From positions 1,674,001-1,738,000 of the forward strand of contig NZ_CP032762.1 of NCBI RefSeq assembly GCF_003641205.1: a stretch of 64,000 bases of DNA, written 5' to 3'. Each line of letters begins with the position of its first letter. The stretch's first letter is position 1. A program made the position numbers and the translations under genes. The notes beneath the pieces are model-generated. The model had not been told where the DNA came from, searched no databases, and was given only the letters and a program-made list of their open reading frames with translations. The stretch is from Rhodococcus sp. P1Y. GTDB lineage: Bacteria > Actinomycetota > Actinomycetes > Mycobacteriales > Mycobacteriaceae. Of this stretch, positions 51,908-61,386 are shown one piece after another.

Positions 51908-53149
51908 ATGCCCGGCAAAGTGATTCCCGATATCTTCTCGCCTTCCAAGCTCGGTCCACTCGAACTCAAGAACAGAACGATCAAGGCCGCGACCTACGAG
52001 AACATGGCCCGCGAGGGACTTGTGACGCAACCACTCATTGACTTTCATGTCGAACACGCCCAAGGCGGAGTCGCTATGACTACCGTTGCCTACTGTGCGG
52101 TGGCACCGGATGGTCGCACGGACGGTAACCAGATCGTCTGGCGCGACGCGGCCGAGCCAGGACTGCGTCGTCTGACGGATGCGGTGCACGATGCGGGTGC
52201 GGCGATCTCCGCACAGATCGGCCATTCAGGTCCGGTCAACAACGCTCAGGCAACCGGTACCCGTGCCATTGCCCCCAGTCGCCATTTCAACAAGCAATTC
52301 ATGCGGGTGGTCGGAGCAGCGGGACGCGACGACATCGAAAGAATCGTTGCAGCGCACGGTGATGCGGCGCGTATGGCCATCGAGACCGGATTCGACGCGG
52401 TTGAGGTTCATTTGGGGCACAACTACCTCGCAAGCTCGTTTCTCAGCCCGAAGCTCAACCGTCGCGACGACGAATACGGTGGTTCTCTGCAAAATCGAGC
52501 ACGGCTCGCGCTCCGAATTCTCGACGCAGTGCGTGACGCGGCCGGGGACCGGCTGGCGATCATCACCAAACTCAACATGGATGACGGTGTACCCGGCGGG
52601 TTCTGGCTCGACGAGGCGTGCCAGGTCGCTCAATGGATCGAGCAGACAGGCGCTGTGGACGCGCTCGAGATGACAGCGGGGAGCTCCCTGCTCAACCCCA
52701 TGTACCTCTTCAAGGGTGACTCTCCGATCGCCGAGTTCGCCGCGATGATGAAGGAGCCGATTCGCACTGGAATAAAGTTGGTCGGAAAGCATGTTTTGCG
52801 GGAGTACCCCTACTACGACGGCTATTTGCTCGAGGATTCTTTGCAGATCCGATCGGCGGTGAACCTGCCGATGATTTTGCTGGGCGGGGTGACCAATCGC
52901 ACCACCATGGATCGTGCTATGGCTGAGGGCTTCCAGTACGTCGCAATGGGTCGGGCGCTGTTGCGTGAACCGGATCTGATCAACCGAATCCAAGCCGACT
53001 CGTCGACTCGGTCTTTGTGCAATCACAACAACAAGTGCATGACGACGATCTTCACTGGAACGCGATGTGTTCTGATTCCCGAGGATACAGCTGGACCCAC
53101 CGAGGAGACCGAGCATGCTGCCATCAGCCTGGTTCTGCCCACCCGCTGA
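51908..53149 (+). CDS. NADH:flavin oxidoreductase, Old Yellow Enzyme family
   Basis: The 413-residue FMN-binding TIM barrel has the OYE signatures: LKNRTIKAATYENMA at the N-terminus, QIGHSGP, HLGHNYLASSFLSPKLNRRDDEYGGSLQNRARL, and a C-terminal CNHNNKCMTTIFTGTRCV with extra cysteines. It lacks the C-terminal FAD/NAD domain of the long 2,4-dienoyl-CoA reductase type. It would reduce an alpha,beta-unsaturated carbonyl, common in 3-ketosteroids. The start ATG 51908 follows AGGAG. The C-terminal cysteines recall the Fe-S motif of larger relatives, but a cluster is not certain. Confidence 0.83.
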   Translation: MPGKVIPDIFSPSKLGPLELKNRTIKAATYENMAREGLVTQPLIDFHVEHAQGGVAMTTVAYCAVAPDGRTDGNQIVWRDAAEPGLRRLTDAVHDAGAAISAQIGHSGPVNNAQATGTRAIAPSRHFNKQFMRVVGAAGRDDIERIVAAHGDAARMAIETGFDAVEVHLGHNYLASSFLSPKLNRRDDEYGGSLQNRARLALRILDAVRDAAGDRLAIITKLNMDDGVPGGFWLDEACQVAQWIEQTGAVDALEMTAGSSLLNPMYLFKGDSPIAEFAAMMKEPIRTGIKLVGKHVLREYPYYDGYLLEDSLQIRSAVNLPMILLGGVTNRTTMDRAMAEGFQYVAMGRALLREPDLINRIQADSSTRSLCNHNNKCMTTIFTGTRCVLIPEDTAGPTEETEHAAISLVLPTR

Positions 53150-53246
53150 GAATTGTCGGGCTCGGCGCCGGAACGTGCGTGGTGCGCGATCTTCTGTTGA
53201 TCGACAAGCGCTGACGCCCAGCAGGTACTGACGGCAAGACGGCAAT

Positions 53247-53969
53247 TCAGCCCTGGCGAACAACTGACTGGCAAGGCTCGGCGAGCGAGGTATGCCAGTC
53301 GGTTGTCGTTGCCGAATCCAGGAGCGGGGTGTCGATGCCGCAGAAGGTGTGGCACACGCGGTCCCGAATGATCATCTCCGGGCATTCCGGGTCGAACCAC
53401 CTGTCGACGATTCCCCAGTGCACCGGATGGTCCATGTACTCTCCGAGCAAACCATCGACGTCGGTGAATTCCTGTTCCCAGACGTGCGTCCACTCTGTGG
53501 GTCCGAATGCTTCGGACACCGGGGACAGTCGCCACCGCACGATCGACGAGATGTAGTTCGGCATGGACAGTGTGTCGTGTTCGAATCGGCGCAGGTGTGC
53601 CGGATCGGCGTCCGGTGAGACTCTGACCAGGAGCGCGCGATAGACCGTTGCGAGACGTCTCCGGCCATTGGTGGATGACGGCTGTGAGTCAGTCGATCGA
53701 TAGTCGGCACCGTGCATCAGTTCGACAACCGAAGACGCAGAAGCGATGTCATGGAGCGTCCGAGCAGTCATGTGTGCCGCGGACTCGTCCATGAACCGTA
53801 GACGCAGGATAAGATCTCCACCGTTGATCGTCCCTGGCAGCGTCGGTGCGATCAACGTACGAGTCGCCCGGCTGGACTCCGAAACCGAGGTCAACGTGTC
53901 GACAGTAGTAGCCCACAGGGTTGGGTCCGCGTCTGGAACGGCGTGGACTACACGCACCATCTCAAACAC
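53247..53969 (-). CDS. Dabb-like alpha/beta-barrel protein of unknown function
   Basis: The 240-residue protein appears to have two dimeric alpha/beta-barrel (Dabb-like) halves. The second half ends with WTHVWEQEFTDVDGLLGEYMDHPVHWGIVDRWFDPE, a pattern I associate with stress-responsive Dabb proteins. Start choice is uncertain: GTG 53969 overlaps the upstream gene by eight bases, while ATG 53960 follows it directly; neither has a clear ribosome site. It is the last gene of a leftward row after the ABC transporter and may act on the same unknown substrate. It converges with the Old Yellow Enzyme gene. Confidence 0.6.
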   Translation of the reverse strand: MFEMVRVVHAVPDADPTLWATTVDTLTSVSESSRATRTLIAPTLPGTINGGDLILRLRFMDESAAHMTARTLHDIASASSVVELMHGADYRSTDSQPSSTNGRRRLATVYRALLVRVSPDADPAHLRRFEHDTLSMPNYISSIVRWRLSPVSEAFGPTEWTHVWEQEFTDVDGLLGEYMDHPVHWGIVDRWFDPECPEMIIRDRVCHTFCGIDTPLLDSATTTDWHTSLAEPCQSVVRQG

Positions 53970-54309
53970 CGACGAGTCCGTCGACGTCTGTCGCGCTCAC
54001 GGCCATCGATCGGTGGCGCTCGAGGACCAACGAGTCCGCCGTGTTCCACCACTGTCTCACGTCGCTGTCCGCACGACTCGTTCTGGCCATGTTCCACCAC
54101 CCCGTCGTTCCGCGCACCGTCCAAGTGACCGTGATTTCGTTCGATTGGTCGTTCAACCACATGGGAGGACTGACAATGATGCTCTCGAGAACCATGTGCC
54201 GTCTCCGTGCGCCGGGCGCATAGTTGGCTAGATAGGCCTCGACGAATTGCTTTGCGAGACCTGGTCGGGCGACAATACGGTCGACCACATAGACTTTCGG
54301 ATCTGTCAT
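53962..54309 (-). CDS. Small uncharacterised protein, possible dimeric alpha/beta barrel
   Basis: This 115-residue protein begins VYVVDRIVARPGLAKQFVEAYLANYAPG and contains NEITVTWTVRGTTGWWNMAR. The strand-helix pattern suggests a ferredoxin-like dimeric barrel, like NIPSNAP or monooxygenase-type small proteins. It starts at ATG 54309, 110 bases after the coupled oxygenase-like gene with a hairpin between, and overlaps the next gene by eight bases. No function is known to me. Confidence 0.6.
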   Translation of the reverse strand: MTDPKVYVVDRIVARPGLAKQFVEAYLANYAPGARRRHMVLESIIVSPPMWLNDQSNEITVTWTVRGTTGWWNMARTSRADSDVRQWWNTADSLVLERHRSMAVSATDVDGLVGV

Positions 54310-54379
54310 CGGAAGAGCCTAGATCCTTTCGGCAGTGTCGACGAACAGTTCTCTCGTGGAGTGGGATCGACGACGAGAC

Positions 54380-54415
54380 GTCAGCGGCCCTGTCGACTCC
54401 CGCAGGGCCGCTGAC
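54380..54415 (-). terminator. Hairpin between the oxygenase-like gene and the small distal genes
   Basis: Perfect 13-base arms, GTCAGCGGCCCTG and its complement, enclose a 10-base loop, five bases after the stop at 54420. No T tract follows on the minus strand. It may end or attenuate the ABC operon before the two small genes. Confidence 0.6.
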
Positions 54416-54419
54416 CGAA

Positions 54420-55478
54420 TCATCGTGCCGGTCGCGGAATATCGAGCGGCGCCACGTCTGGATACTCGCTCGGGGCCATTGCGTAAACCGATGTCAGCGT
54501 TGCCATGAATGCGGGGTCGTTCAACGGATCCGAGGGGTCCTCTATCGAAACTCCCCGGGCGCGAACATCGCTGACCAGCATGCCGATCGCTTGCTCGACC
54601 GTGAGATCGTCCGTGTGGTCCAGATACGCCTTAACCTCGGATCGATCGTTGAAAACGTATGCGCTGTAGTGGAATAGCATGCGCATGTCTGCGTCGTCGT
54701 ATCGAGCGATGTCCTCGTCCCCGTTGCGCACGACCCAGCCGTCGCCGTCGCCGGTGATGACGGAATCGAGTTGAAGCTTCGGTATTGTGCGTCGGTCCCG
54801 AGGGCCGTTCGCTTCACCTCGATGAAACATCTTCTCGTTGTTGGTGAGCAAACCGCTGTTCCAGAACGGTGCGGCGAAGCGTTGCGGAGGCATGTCAGGT
54901 CCGTCCGGCCAGTAGGTGAATCCGCCATCGACGTCGCTGTCGTAGAAGTAGGCAATGACCTGGCCCGTCTTGACCTCCCAACGCTCGAATAATCCTGACT
55001 TGGCCATCACGCTGACCAACCACAGTGGGGCATTGTTCATGCTGACGCCACGCCACGATGCTCCGTCGAAGTGGCCGGCATCGAAGCTGTGGGCAGGTGT
55101 TCGGATGTTGAAGAGGTAGCTGCTGGGAATCGCGAATTCCGCGCCGTGAATGCCTTTGATCATGTCCATGAACTTGCGGTTGTAGTACAGGTCGTGCGCC
55201 GCTGGTTCGTACACGATCCCGCCGTCTCCGAGATAGCTCCGAAACGTCGGTGTAAGCAGATCCGAAAGTTGCAGAGGAGTCTCCGCGTCACGGGACTTTG
55301 CTCCTGAAACAGCCAGGTACTCTTCGGCATTCTTGAAGTGGTGGGCCGCGACAAGTCGCCAAGGTCCGTTGTTGCGAACGATGTCGGTCAATAGCTCGAC
55401 TTCGTCGCGGGTGTAGATGTCTTGGATCAACTGCGGCGGCACAGCTGGGGTCATAGGGTGACGTGCAACGGTGGTCAT
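54420..55478 (-). CDS. Unrecognised protein with a candidate HxD...H iron site
   Basis: I do not recognise this 352-residue protein as a named family. It contains H136-F-D138 in SFDAGHFDGASWRG and a later H219 in EKMFHRGEANGPRDRR, with arginines at 227-230. This spacing recalls the HxD...H...R iron and 2-oxoglutarate site of Fe(II) dioxygenases, and the strands around it (FNIRTPAH, GQVIAYFYDSD) would suit a jelly-roll. The start ATG 55478 overlaps the ABC ATPase stop (ATGA), so it is made together with the importer. A role in oxidising the imported compound is an inference. It could also be a non-catalytic cupin-like protein. Confidence 0.6.
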   Translation of the reverse strand: MTTVARHPMTPAVPPQLIQDIYTRDEVELLTDIVRNNGPWRLVAAHHFKNAEEYLAVSGAKSRDAETPLQLSDLLTPTFRSYLGDGGIVYEPAAHDLYYNRKFMDMIKGIHGAEFAIPSSYLFNIRTPAHSFDAGHFDGASWRGVSMNNAPLWLVSVMAKSGLFERWEVKTGQVIAYFYDSDVDGGFTYWPDGPDMPPQRFAAPFWNSGLLTNNEKMFHRGEANGPRDRRTIPKLQLDSVITGDGDGWVVRNGDEDIARYDDADMRMLFHYSAYVFNDRSEVKAYLDHTDDLTVEQAIGMLVSDVRARGVSIEDPSDPLNDPAFMATLTSVYAMAPSEYPDVAPLDIPRPAR

Positions 55479-56491
55479 GAAAGAGGTCCTTTCTCGGGGG
55501 TCGAGGGGAAGTGGCAAGCGACGAAGTGACTGTCCGCTACCTCTCGGATCGTCGGTTCGACACTGGCGCAGATACTTTGCGCACGCAGGCAACGGGTGCG
55601 GAACCTGCAACCGCTGGGTGGACTGTGTGGTGAGGGCAGTTCGCCCTGCAAGGGTAACTCTGTGAGGGTGACAGATGGATCGGGGTCCGGAATCGATGCC
55701 AGCAGTGCTTCCGTATAAGGATGCTTGGGAGTCGAGTACAAGGCATCGGGATCGGCGATCTCGCAAATCTTGCCGAGGTACATCACCACTACCCTGTCGC
55801 TGATGTTTTTCACCACGGCCAAATCGTGGGCGATGAACAACAAGGTGAGCTGATACTGCTCTTTCATATCCTCTAACAGGTTGAGGATCTGGGCCTGCAC
55901 CGACACATCGAGTGCCGATACCGGTTCGTCGCACACGACCAACTGCGGATCGACAACCATTGCCCGAGCTATCGATATTCTTTGACACTGACCGCCCGAG
56001 AACTCGTGCGGTCGCCTGTCACCGACAGTGTCGGGGTCGAGACCGACAGTCGCAAGCATCGCGTCGACCTTCGCCTCGCGATCGGATCGAGAGCCCTCGG
56101 CAATGATGTCCAGACCCTCGGACACGATGCGGCGAACACGTCGTAGGGGATTCAGCGAAGAGATGGGGTCTTGAAAGATCATCTGCAGGCGCCGTCGGCT
56201 GCTGCGTAGCTCGGATTTGCCTGCGGCAGAAAGATCGCGACCATCGAAAGTCACCACTCCGGACGTCGGGCGCGGCAATTGCATGATTGCCTTCGCGACG
56301 GTCGACTTGCCGCACCCGGACTCGCCGACGAGTCCCACGGTCTCGCCGCGGACGATATCGAGATTCACGTCGGATACTGCGGCGAATGTGCGACCGCCTC
56401 CAGTCGGATACTCGACGGTGAGATCGCGGACCGACAGCAGTACATCGTGATCGTCTGCCGATCGCATATGGGCAGTTCCTGATCCGGCCAT
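55475..56491 (-). CDS. ABC transporter ATPase, DppF/OppF-like
   Basis: The 338-residue ATPase has Walker A GESGCGKS (56-63), the signature FSGGQCQRISIARA, Walker B LVVCDEP, and the C-terminal oligopeptide-type extension with cysteines (CRFRTRCLRAQSICA). It is the second ATPase of a peptide/nickel-type importer. The start ATG 56491 lies one base beyond the previous stop; a longer frame overlaps the other ATPase gene and is rejected. It is coupled by ATGA to the oxygenase-like gene downstream. Confidence 0.87.
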   Translation of the reverse strand: MAGSGTAHMRSADDHDVLLSVRDLTVEYPTGGGRTFAAVSDVNLDIVRGETVGLVGESGCGKSTVAKAIMQLPRPTSGVVTFDGRDLSAAGKSELRSSRRRLQMIFQDPISSLNPLRRVRRIVSEGLDIIAEGSRSDREAKVDAMLATVGLDPDTVGDRRPHEFSGGQCQRISIARAMVVDPQLVVCDEPVSALDVSVQAQILNLLEDMKEQYQLTLLFIAHDLAVVKNISDRVVVMYLGKICEIADPDALYSTPKHPYTEALLASIPDPDPSVTLTELPLQGELPSPHSPPSGCRFRTRCLRAQSICASVEPTIREVADSHFVACHFPSTPEKGPLS

Positions 56492-56492
56492 G

Positions 56493-57647
56493 TCAGTTCG
56501 CGTCCCTCGAGTCGATCGGAAGTCCCGCAGCCGTGCGGCCGTCCCGTAGATTGTCGGCGAATGCGACGGCTGCAGCCGGTGTGCCGGGGGGAAAGTGACA
56601 TGCAGAAGTGTGTCGGTTGATGTCTCCTTCGACATGAGTCAATGTCGGTGTCTCGACGAGACAACGTGGCCGGGCATACGTGCATCGCGGGGCGAACGCA
56701 CATCCGGGCGCAGGTTCGACGACGGACGGAGGTCGTCCTGGGATCGACTGCAGCCTTGTGTGACTGGGATTCGCGAGCCGGGGAATAGATCGGAGGAGCG
56801 ATAGGGTGTACGGATGCCGAGTATGGCTGAACAGTGCTCGGGTCGGCGCGTATTCCACGATTTTTCCCGCGTACATGACCGCAATGTGGTCCGTTCGTCC
56901 CGCTACCACGCCGAGATCGTGTGTGATCAGGACCATCGCCATATGGTTCGTTTTCTGTAGTCGGGCGAGCAGATCGAGTATCTGATGTTGCACCGTGACG
57001 TCGAGGGCCGTTGTGGGTTCGTCGGCGATCAAGAGCTGGGGTGAGCATGCGATCGCGAGCGCGATGACGACTCGCTGTCGCATGCCACCGGACAAGTTGT
57101 GTGGGTACTGGCGTAGCCGCGAGTTCGGGTCCGGGATTCCGACCCATCTCAGGAGCTCCTCGGCGCGCGCAAGCGCATCCGACTTTCCGAGGTCGGTGTG
57201 CTGCCTGAGTGTTTCGGTTAACTGCTTCCCGATGGTAAGGACCGGGGTGAGCGCGGTCATTGGATCCTGGAATACCATCGCCGCGCGGGCTCCCCACATC
57301 GAACGAGCCTGTGCGCGAGAGAGTGTGGCTGTGTCGACACCGTCGATCTCGATTCGCGAACCCGGTCGAAGTTGTCCAGCCGGTGGCAAGATGTTCATGA
57401 CGGCGCGTGACAGGATGGACTTTCCCGAGCCGGATTCACCGACTATGCCGAGTGTTTGCCCTACGGCGACCTCGAGATCGACTCCGTCCACCGCGCGAAC
57501 CATTCCACGCGGCGTGTCGATCCAGACCCGAAGGGAATCGATGCTCAACGCGGGTGATCTCACATCGTCGTCTATCGCGAGTGCCGTATCCATGTGAAGT
57601 GCCTCTGGTCTCGAGGGCGGTTGAGTGGTCTCGAACTGGGCTGTCAC
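56493..57647 (-). CDS. ABC transporter ATPase, DppD/OppD-like
   Basis: The 384-residue ATPase has Walker A GESGSGKS (70-77), the signature LSGGMRQRVVIALA, Walker B LLIADEP, and the oligopeptide-type C-terminus PGCAFAPRCTYARPRC. It starts with GTG 57647, overlapping the permease stop as GTGA. It pairs with the second ATPase to energise the importer encoded by the operon. The N-terminal 35 residues are longer than usual, so a start at the methionine in position 19 is possible. Confidence 0.87.
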   Translation of the reverse strand: MTAQFETTQPPSRPEALHMDTALAIDDDVRSPALSIDSLRVWIDTPRGMVRAVDGVDLEVAVGQTLGIVGESGSGKSILSRAVMNILPPAGQLRPGSRIEIDGVDTATLSRAQARSMWGARAAMVFQDPMTALTPVLTIGKQLTETLRQHTDLGKSDALARAEELLRWVGIPDPNSRLRQYPHNLSGGMRQRVVIALAIACSPQLLIADEPTTALDVTVQHQILDLLARLQKTNHMAMVLITHDLGVVAGRTDHIAVMYAGKIVEYAPTRALFSHTRHPYTLSLLRSIPRLANPSHTRLQSIPGRPPSVVEPAPGCAFAPRCTYARPRCLVETPTLTHVEGDINRHTSACHFPPGTPAAAVAFADNLRDGRTAAGLPIDSRDAN

Positions 57648-58567
57648 AGCGCTGACTCTCGTCCAATATTCGATCGGGCCCAGTCTCCGATTCGATTCAG
57701 GGAGAAAACAGTGAGAAAGAAGAATGCGCCGGGTACCAGCACCAAGAAAGGAGTTTCGTACAGTGTCGAGCGGCCTGCTGCAATCATGCCTCCCCAGCTC
57801 GGTGTCGGCGGCGGAACTCCCAGCCCGAGAAAGCTCAACGATCCCTCCGCCACAACCAAACCGGCTGCCACGACAGTCGCGAACGATACGACGGGCAGCA
57901 GAACATTGGGCAGAAGCTCGCGGAGCAGTATTCGGAAGTCGCTCGCACCCATCGCACCAGCTGCAATGACGAACTCTCGATGGGTGAAGGCGATCGTGTT
58001 GGCACGGGCGATCCGCGCGAAGGTGGGCATGCCAACCAGGCCGAGACCGAGTACGAGAGTCCAGACACTCGACTCCATGACCGCAACCAGTGCAATCAGT
58101 AGAATCAGAGGCGGGAAGGCAAGCACGACATCGGTGCCGATTCCAGTGACTTTGTCGACGGCTCCCCGGTAGTAACCGGCCAGAACACCGATCGTGGTGC
58201 CGACGACAAGCGCCAACAATGTAGCGCCCAGCCCAACCGATAGTGAGATGCGTGCGCCGTAGAGCGCGCGGCTGAGCTGGTCGCGTCCAAGCTGATCGGT
58301 GCCTAGCATGTGCCCGAGGCTGGAGAACGGCGGCAGCGAGTATTCGCTACCGATCGCGTCGTAACCGGGGATCGGCAGAATCGATGCGGCCGCTGCGGCC
58401 ACGACGATGGTGACGACCCAGATCGCTCCGAGAAGAGCGCCGACGTCGCGCTTGCGACGTCGGCCGTTCGGCGAGCGCAGTATGTCCGCGGGCGCGGCAG
58501 TCAATTCGTCCGAAATGCGCTCGGTCGGATCGAATCTGGACGCATCGAGCTTTTCAGGTGTGCTCAT
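57644..58567 (-). CDS. ABC transporter permease, DppC/OppC-like
   Basis: The 307-residue membrane protein has an N-terminal cytoplasmic stretch of about 40 residues, then about six hydrophobic segments. It has the conserved GTDQLGRDQLSRALYGARISL and the ATPase-contact EAA-type loop AAGAMGASDFRILLRELLPN. It starts at ATG 58567, overlapping the first permease gene's stop (ATGA). It is the second transmembrane subunit of the importer. Confidence 0.87.
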   Translation of the reverse strand: MSTPEKLDASRFDPTERISDELTAAPADILRSPNGRRRKRDVGALLGAIWVVTIVVAAAAASILPIPGYDAIGSEYSLPPFSSLGHMLGTDQLGRDQLSRALYGARISLSVGLGATLLALVVGTTIGVLAGYYRGAVDKVTGIGTDVVLAFPPLILLIALVAVMESSVWTLVLGLGLVGMPTFARIARANTIAFTHREFVIAAGAMGASDFRILLRELLPNVLLPVVSFATVVAAGLVVAEGSLSFLGLGVPPPTPSWGGMIAAGRSTLYETPFLVLVPGAFFFLTVFSLNRIGDWARSNIGRESAL

Positions 58568-59514
58568 GTCGCGCTCACTCTCGGATCGAGCAGGGGATAG
58601 GCGATATCGACGAGCGCGTTGATAAGCACGTAGCCCACCGCGACGACCAGCACGATGCCTTGAATCATGAACAGATCGCGCCCCGTAATCGAGGTGATGA
58701 CGAGCGAACCCAGCCCGGGCAGCGAGAAGATCGATTCCACGATCACGGTTCCACCGATGAGGCGGCCAAGAGCCACGCCCATAACAGTGAGAAGTGAGAA
58801 TCCGGACGGGCGCAATGCGTGGCCGAACAAGATTCTGCGGATCGGTAGACCACGTGCTCGCGCAGAAAGGACGAAATCCTGCTGCAGGGTCGACACCATG
58901 TCGTTGCGAAGGAGTCGAATGAACGCGACAGCCTCGAGAGCTGCGAGGGTCGTGACAGGAAGCACCAGAGACTGAAGGTGTGGAACCAATCCTGCCGACA
59001 ACGGGGTCCAACCGGTGACCGGGAACGCGCCCAGCGACACCGCGAAGATGAACACGAGAAGTACACCGAGAAGAAAACTAGGGATCGAGAGGGTCACCGA
59101 GCACAGAACCGTGACGATCCGATCTACCACGCCGCCGGACCGGTAGGCCGAGTAGACACCGACCGGCACCGCGATCAACAATGCGACGACGATCGACGTC
59201 GCGGCGAGTTCCAGTGTCACCGCGAGCCGGTCGAGAATTGCTTCGGTGACCGGAATGTCACTGATCATCGATCTACCGAGATCCCCGTGAAGAGCGCTCC
59301 ACAACCAGGCGAGGTAACGCTCGGGCAGCGATCCGTCCAATCCGAAGCGCACAGTGGCTGCGGCACGCATCTCGTCGGTTGCCCCGTCCGGCAGCAACCC
59401 GTCGACTGGATCGCCTGGGACGAGCTCGAGCAGCAGGAATGTCGCGAGACTGACCAGGAACAGCACCGTAACCAGCGTTGCAGAATAGCGTAGGGCCGAT
59501 CGCAGTTTCGTCAT
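58564..59514 (-). CDS. ABC transporter permease, DppB/OppB-like
   Basis: The 316-residue permease has about six transmembrane segments, with TFLLLELVPGDPVDGLLPDG near the start and the EAA-type loop SARARGLPIRRILFGHALRPS. It starts at ATG 59514, 25 bases after the binding-protein gene. It is the first membrane subunit of the ABC importer. The gene is intact. Confidence 0.87.
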   Translation of the reverse strand: MTKLRSALRYSATLVTVLFLVSLATFLLLELVPGDPVDGLLPDGATDEMRAAATVRFGLDGSLPERYLAWLWSALHGDLGRSMISDIPVTEAILDRLAVTLELAATSIVVALLIAVPVGVYSAYRSGGVVDRIVTVLCSVTLSIPSFLLGVLLVFIFAVSLGAFPVTGWTPLSAGLVPHLQSLVLPVTTLAALEAVAFIRLLRNDMVSTLQQDFVLSARARGLPIRRILFGHALRPSGFSLLTVMGVALGRLIGGTVIVESIFSLPGLGSLVITSITGRDLFMIQGIVLVVAVGYVLINALVDIAYPLLDPRVSAT

Positions 59515-59539
59515 ACTTGCCGCCTTGTGTCCAGGGCGG

Positions 59540-61090
59540 TCACTGGTTCACCCAGGCCAGATCAGGACGGAACCAGTACTGGTACGCCACTTCGAGTCCA
59601 CCCACGTTGGAGGGGCTCAGGAGACGGGTTGTGGCAGGCTGCCAAAACTTGTATGCGCCTGTGTTCATCAACTCGCGGATGGCCGTCTTGTATGCAGCGT
59701 TGACTTCATCCGGGTCGTTCGAACTATGCGTCGTGTCGAGTGCGGCATCGACGACGGGGTTGGAATAGCCACTGTTGTTGGCAGTGCCGTTGGTGTGGAA
59801 CACGCGATAGAGACGTTCGCCGTTCGCGCCGCCGAGCCCACTGACTATCAGATCCCAGTCGCCTGCGTTCAGGGCCGAAGCAAACGCAGCACCGTCCAAC
59901 GCAGCAATCTCGAATTCGATGCCGTCGACTTCCTCGATCTGCGCTTGCAACATCTCGGACACCTGGGCCAACAACGGGCTGCCTGCGACCGTCACGTACC
60001 GCAGGCGAATCGGCTCGCCGCCGTTGCGGGCGCGATAGTCATCGATTGTCTTCTGCGCCTGAGCCACGTCGCGTTTCGGCCATGTCGCCTCTGGGTCGTA
60101 CAGCTCAGTGCCCTCGGCTGCGAAGGTGGCTGCCGTCTTTTCACCGGGGAAGACGGCAGCGATCATCTGGTCGTTGTCGATCAGCGTCGAGACCGCACGC
60201 CGAACGTCGGGATCGGCCAAAGCGCCGCGCTGGGCGAGGCGAACACCGCCGCCACCCAAGAGATCTGCTTGGGTGACGCTCATTCCCGCATCCCTCGCGC
60301 GGTCTGCGTACTTTCCAAGGGTGACTGTCATGACGTCGACTTCACCGGCCTGCAACGCGTTGAACCGTTGATCGTCGGCGCCTATCGTCTTCATCACGAC
60401 GCGATCGACGTAGGGGCGCGGTTGATCCCAGTAGTTCGGATTTCGGTCGAGGACCATCTCGGTTCCACGTGCCCACGAGGTGAACGTGAACGGCCCGGCA
60501 CCGACTGGCGAGTTCCCGAAATCTCGGCCCATCTGCTGTAGCGCAGTCGGCGAGGCGATGAACGCAAGTTCCTCGGTGAACGCGAGTTCCAACCGGTAGT
60601 TGACTTCGGCGGATGTAATTTCGACAGTGAGTGGATCGATAACTGCCCACTTCAGCCTGCTTGCAGTCGCTGCCCCCGGAGAGAGGTTCGCGGGGTCGAG
60701 AATTCGATTCCAGTTGTATTCGACTGCCGCTGCGTCGAAGGGGGTGCCGTCGGTGAAGGTCATTCCTGGGCGGAGTTTCAAGGTCCAGACCTTCCCGTCC
60801 GCGCTCGTCACGGATTCGGCCATGCCTGGCTCGAATTCGTTGTTCGCAACGTCGAGGTAGAGCAGGGCACCGTAGATTGCCTGACACGGTGCGAGGCCGA
60901 TGCCGACAGCGCACGTTGCTGGGTCGACGGATTGTGCATCGGTGTTGTACGAGTACACGATCTCGCCCCCGCGGACGGGGTCACCGGCATCGGCCGCTGT
61001 AGGGCTGGCGGCACCGCCGGAGCACGACGTCACAACGATCAGACACATGGTCGACGCGGCGAGAGTCTTGACGAAACGACGAATAGGCAA
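59540..61090 (-). CDS. ABC transporter substrate-binding lipoprotein (peptide/nickel family)
   Basis: The 516-residue product is a family-5 extracellular binding protein. It has a basic N-terminus (PIRRFVK), a hydrophobic core and the lipobox VTSC, so C23 would be lipidated after signal peptide cleavage. Later segments include GGEIVYSYNTDAQSVDPATC and NPNYWDQPRPYVDRVVMKTI. The start is TTG 61090 with CAGGAG upstream, which gives a proper signal peptide. An ATG 84 bases upstream would add a long hydrophilic leader. It captures an unknown peptide-like or other solute outside the cell for the four downstream subunits. Confidence 0.88.
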   Translation of the reverse strand: MPIRRFVKTLAASTMCLIVVTSCSGGAASPTAADAGDPVRGGEIVYSYNTDAQSVDPATCAVGIGLAPCQAIYGALLYLDVANNEFEPGMAESVTSADGKVWTLKLRPGMTFTDGTPFDAAAVEYNWNRILDPANLSPGAATASRLKWAVIDPLTVEITSAEVNYRLELAFTEELAFIASPTALQQMGRDFGNSPVGAGPFTFTSWARGTEMVLDRNPNYWDQPRPYVDRVVMKTIGADDQRFNALQAGEVDVMTVTLGKYADRARDAGMSVTQADLLGGGGVRLAQRGALADPDVRRAVSTLIDNDQMIAAVFPGEKTAATFAAEGTELYDPEATWPKRDVAQAQKTIDDYRARNGGEPIRLRYVTVAGSPLLAQVSEMLQAQIEEVDGIEFEIAALDGAAFASALNAGDWDLIVSGLGGANGERLYRVFHTNGTANNSGYSNPVVDAALDTTHSSNDPDEVNAAYKTAIRELMNTGAYKFWQPATTRLLSPSNVGGLEVAYQYWFRPDLAWVNQ

Positions 61091-61386
61091 GGCTGAGCTC
61101 CTGATCAGGGTTTGGCGTGTGGTCGCGGGGGCTGGAGCGATGCCCGGTGGGCGATTGGTGGAGGGATCACTCAACGGCTGACTGAGTGTGAGCTGCGTTA
61201 CAACAAATAAACCGTGGTGAGCTTATGCGGTCAACGAGGACTCCCACTGCGTGGGATCTTCGGTGCCCCGGACTTAGCACAGCAGGATTTCGGGTTTTGT
61301 CGTCTCACTGGGCGGGAGTGAGAAGGACTGCATTGGCTGTCAGGCCTGAGAGTTGGATACCAACACCATCGACTCAGGAGGAATGG

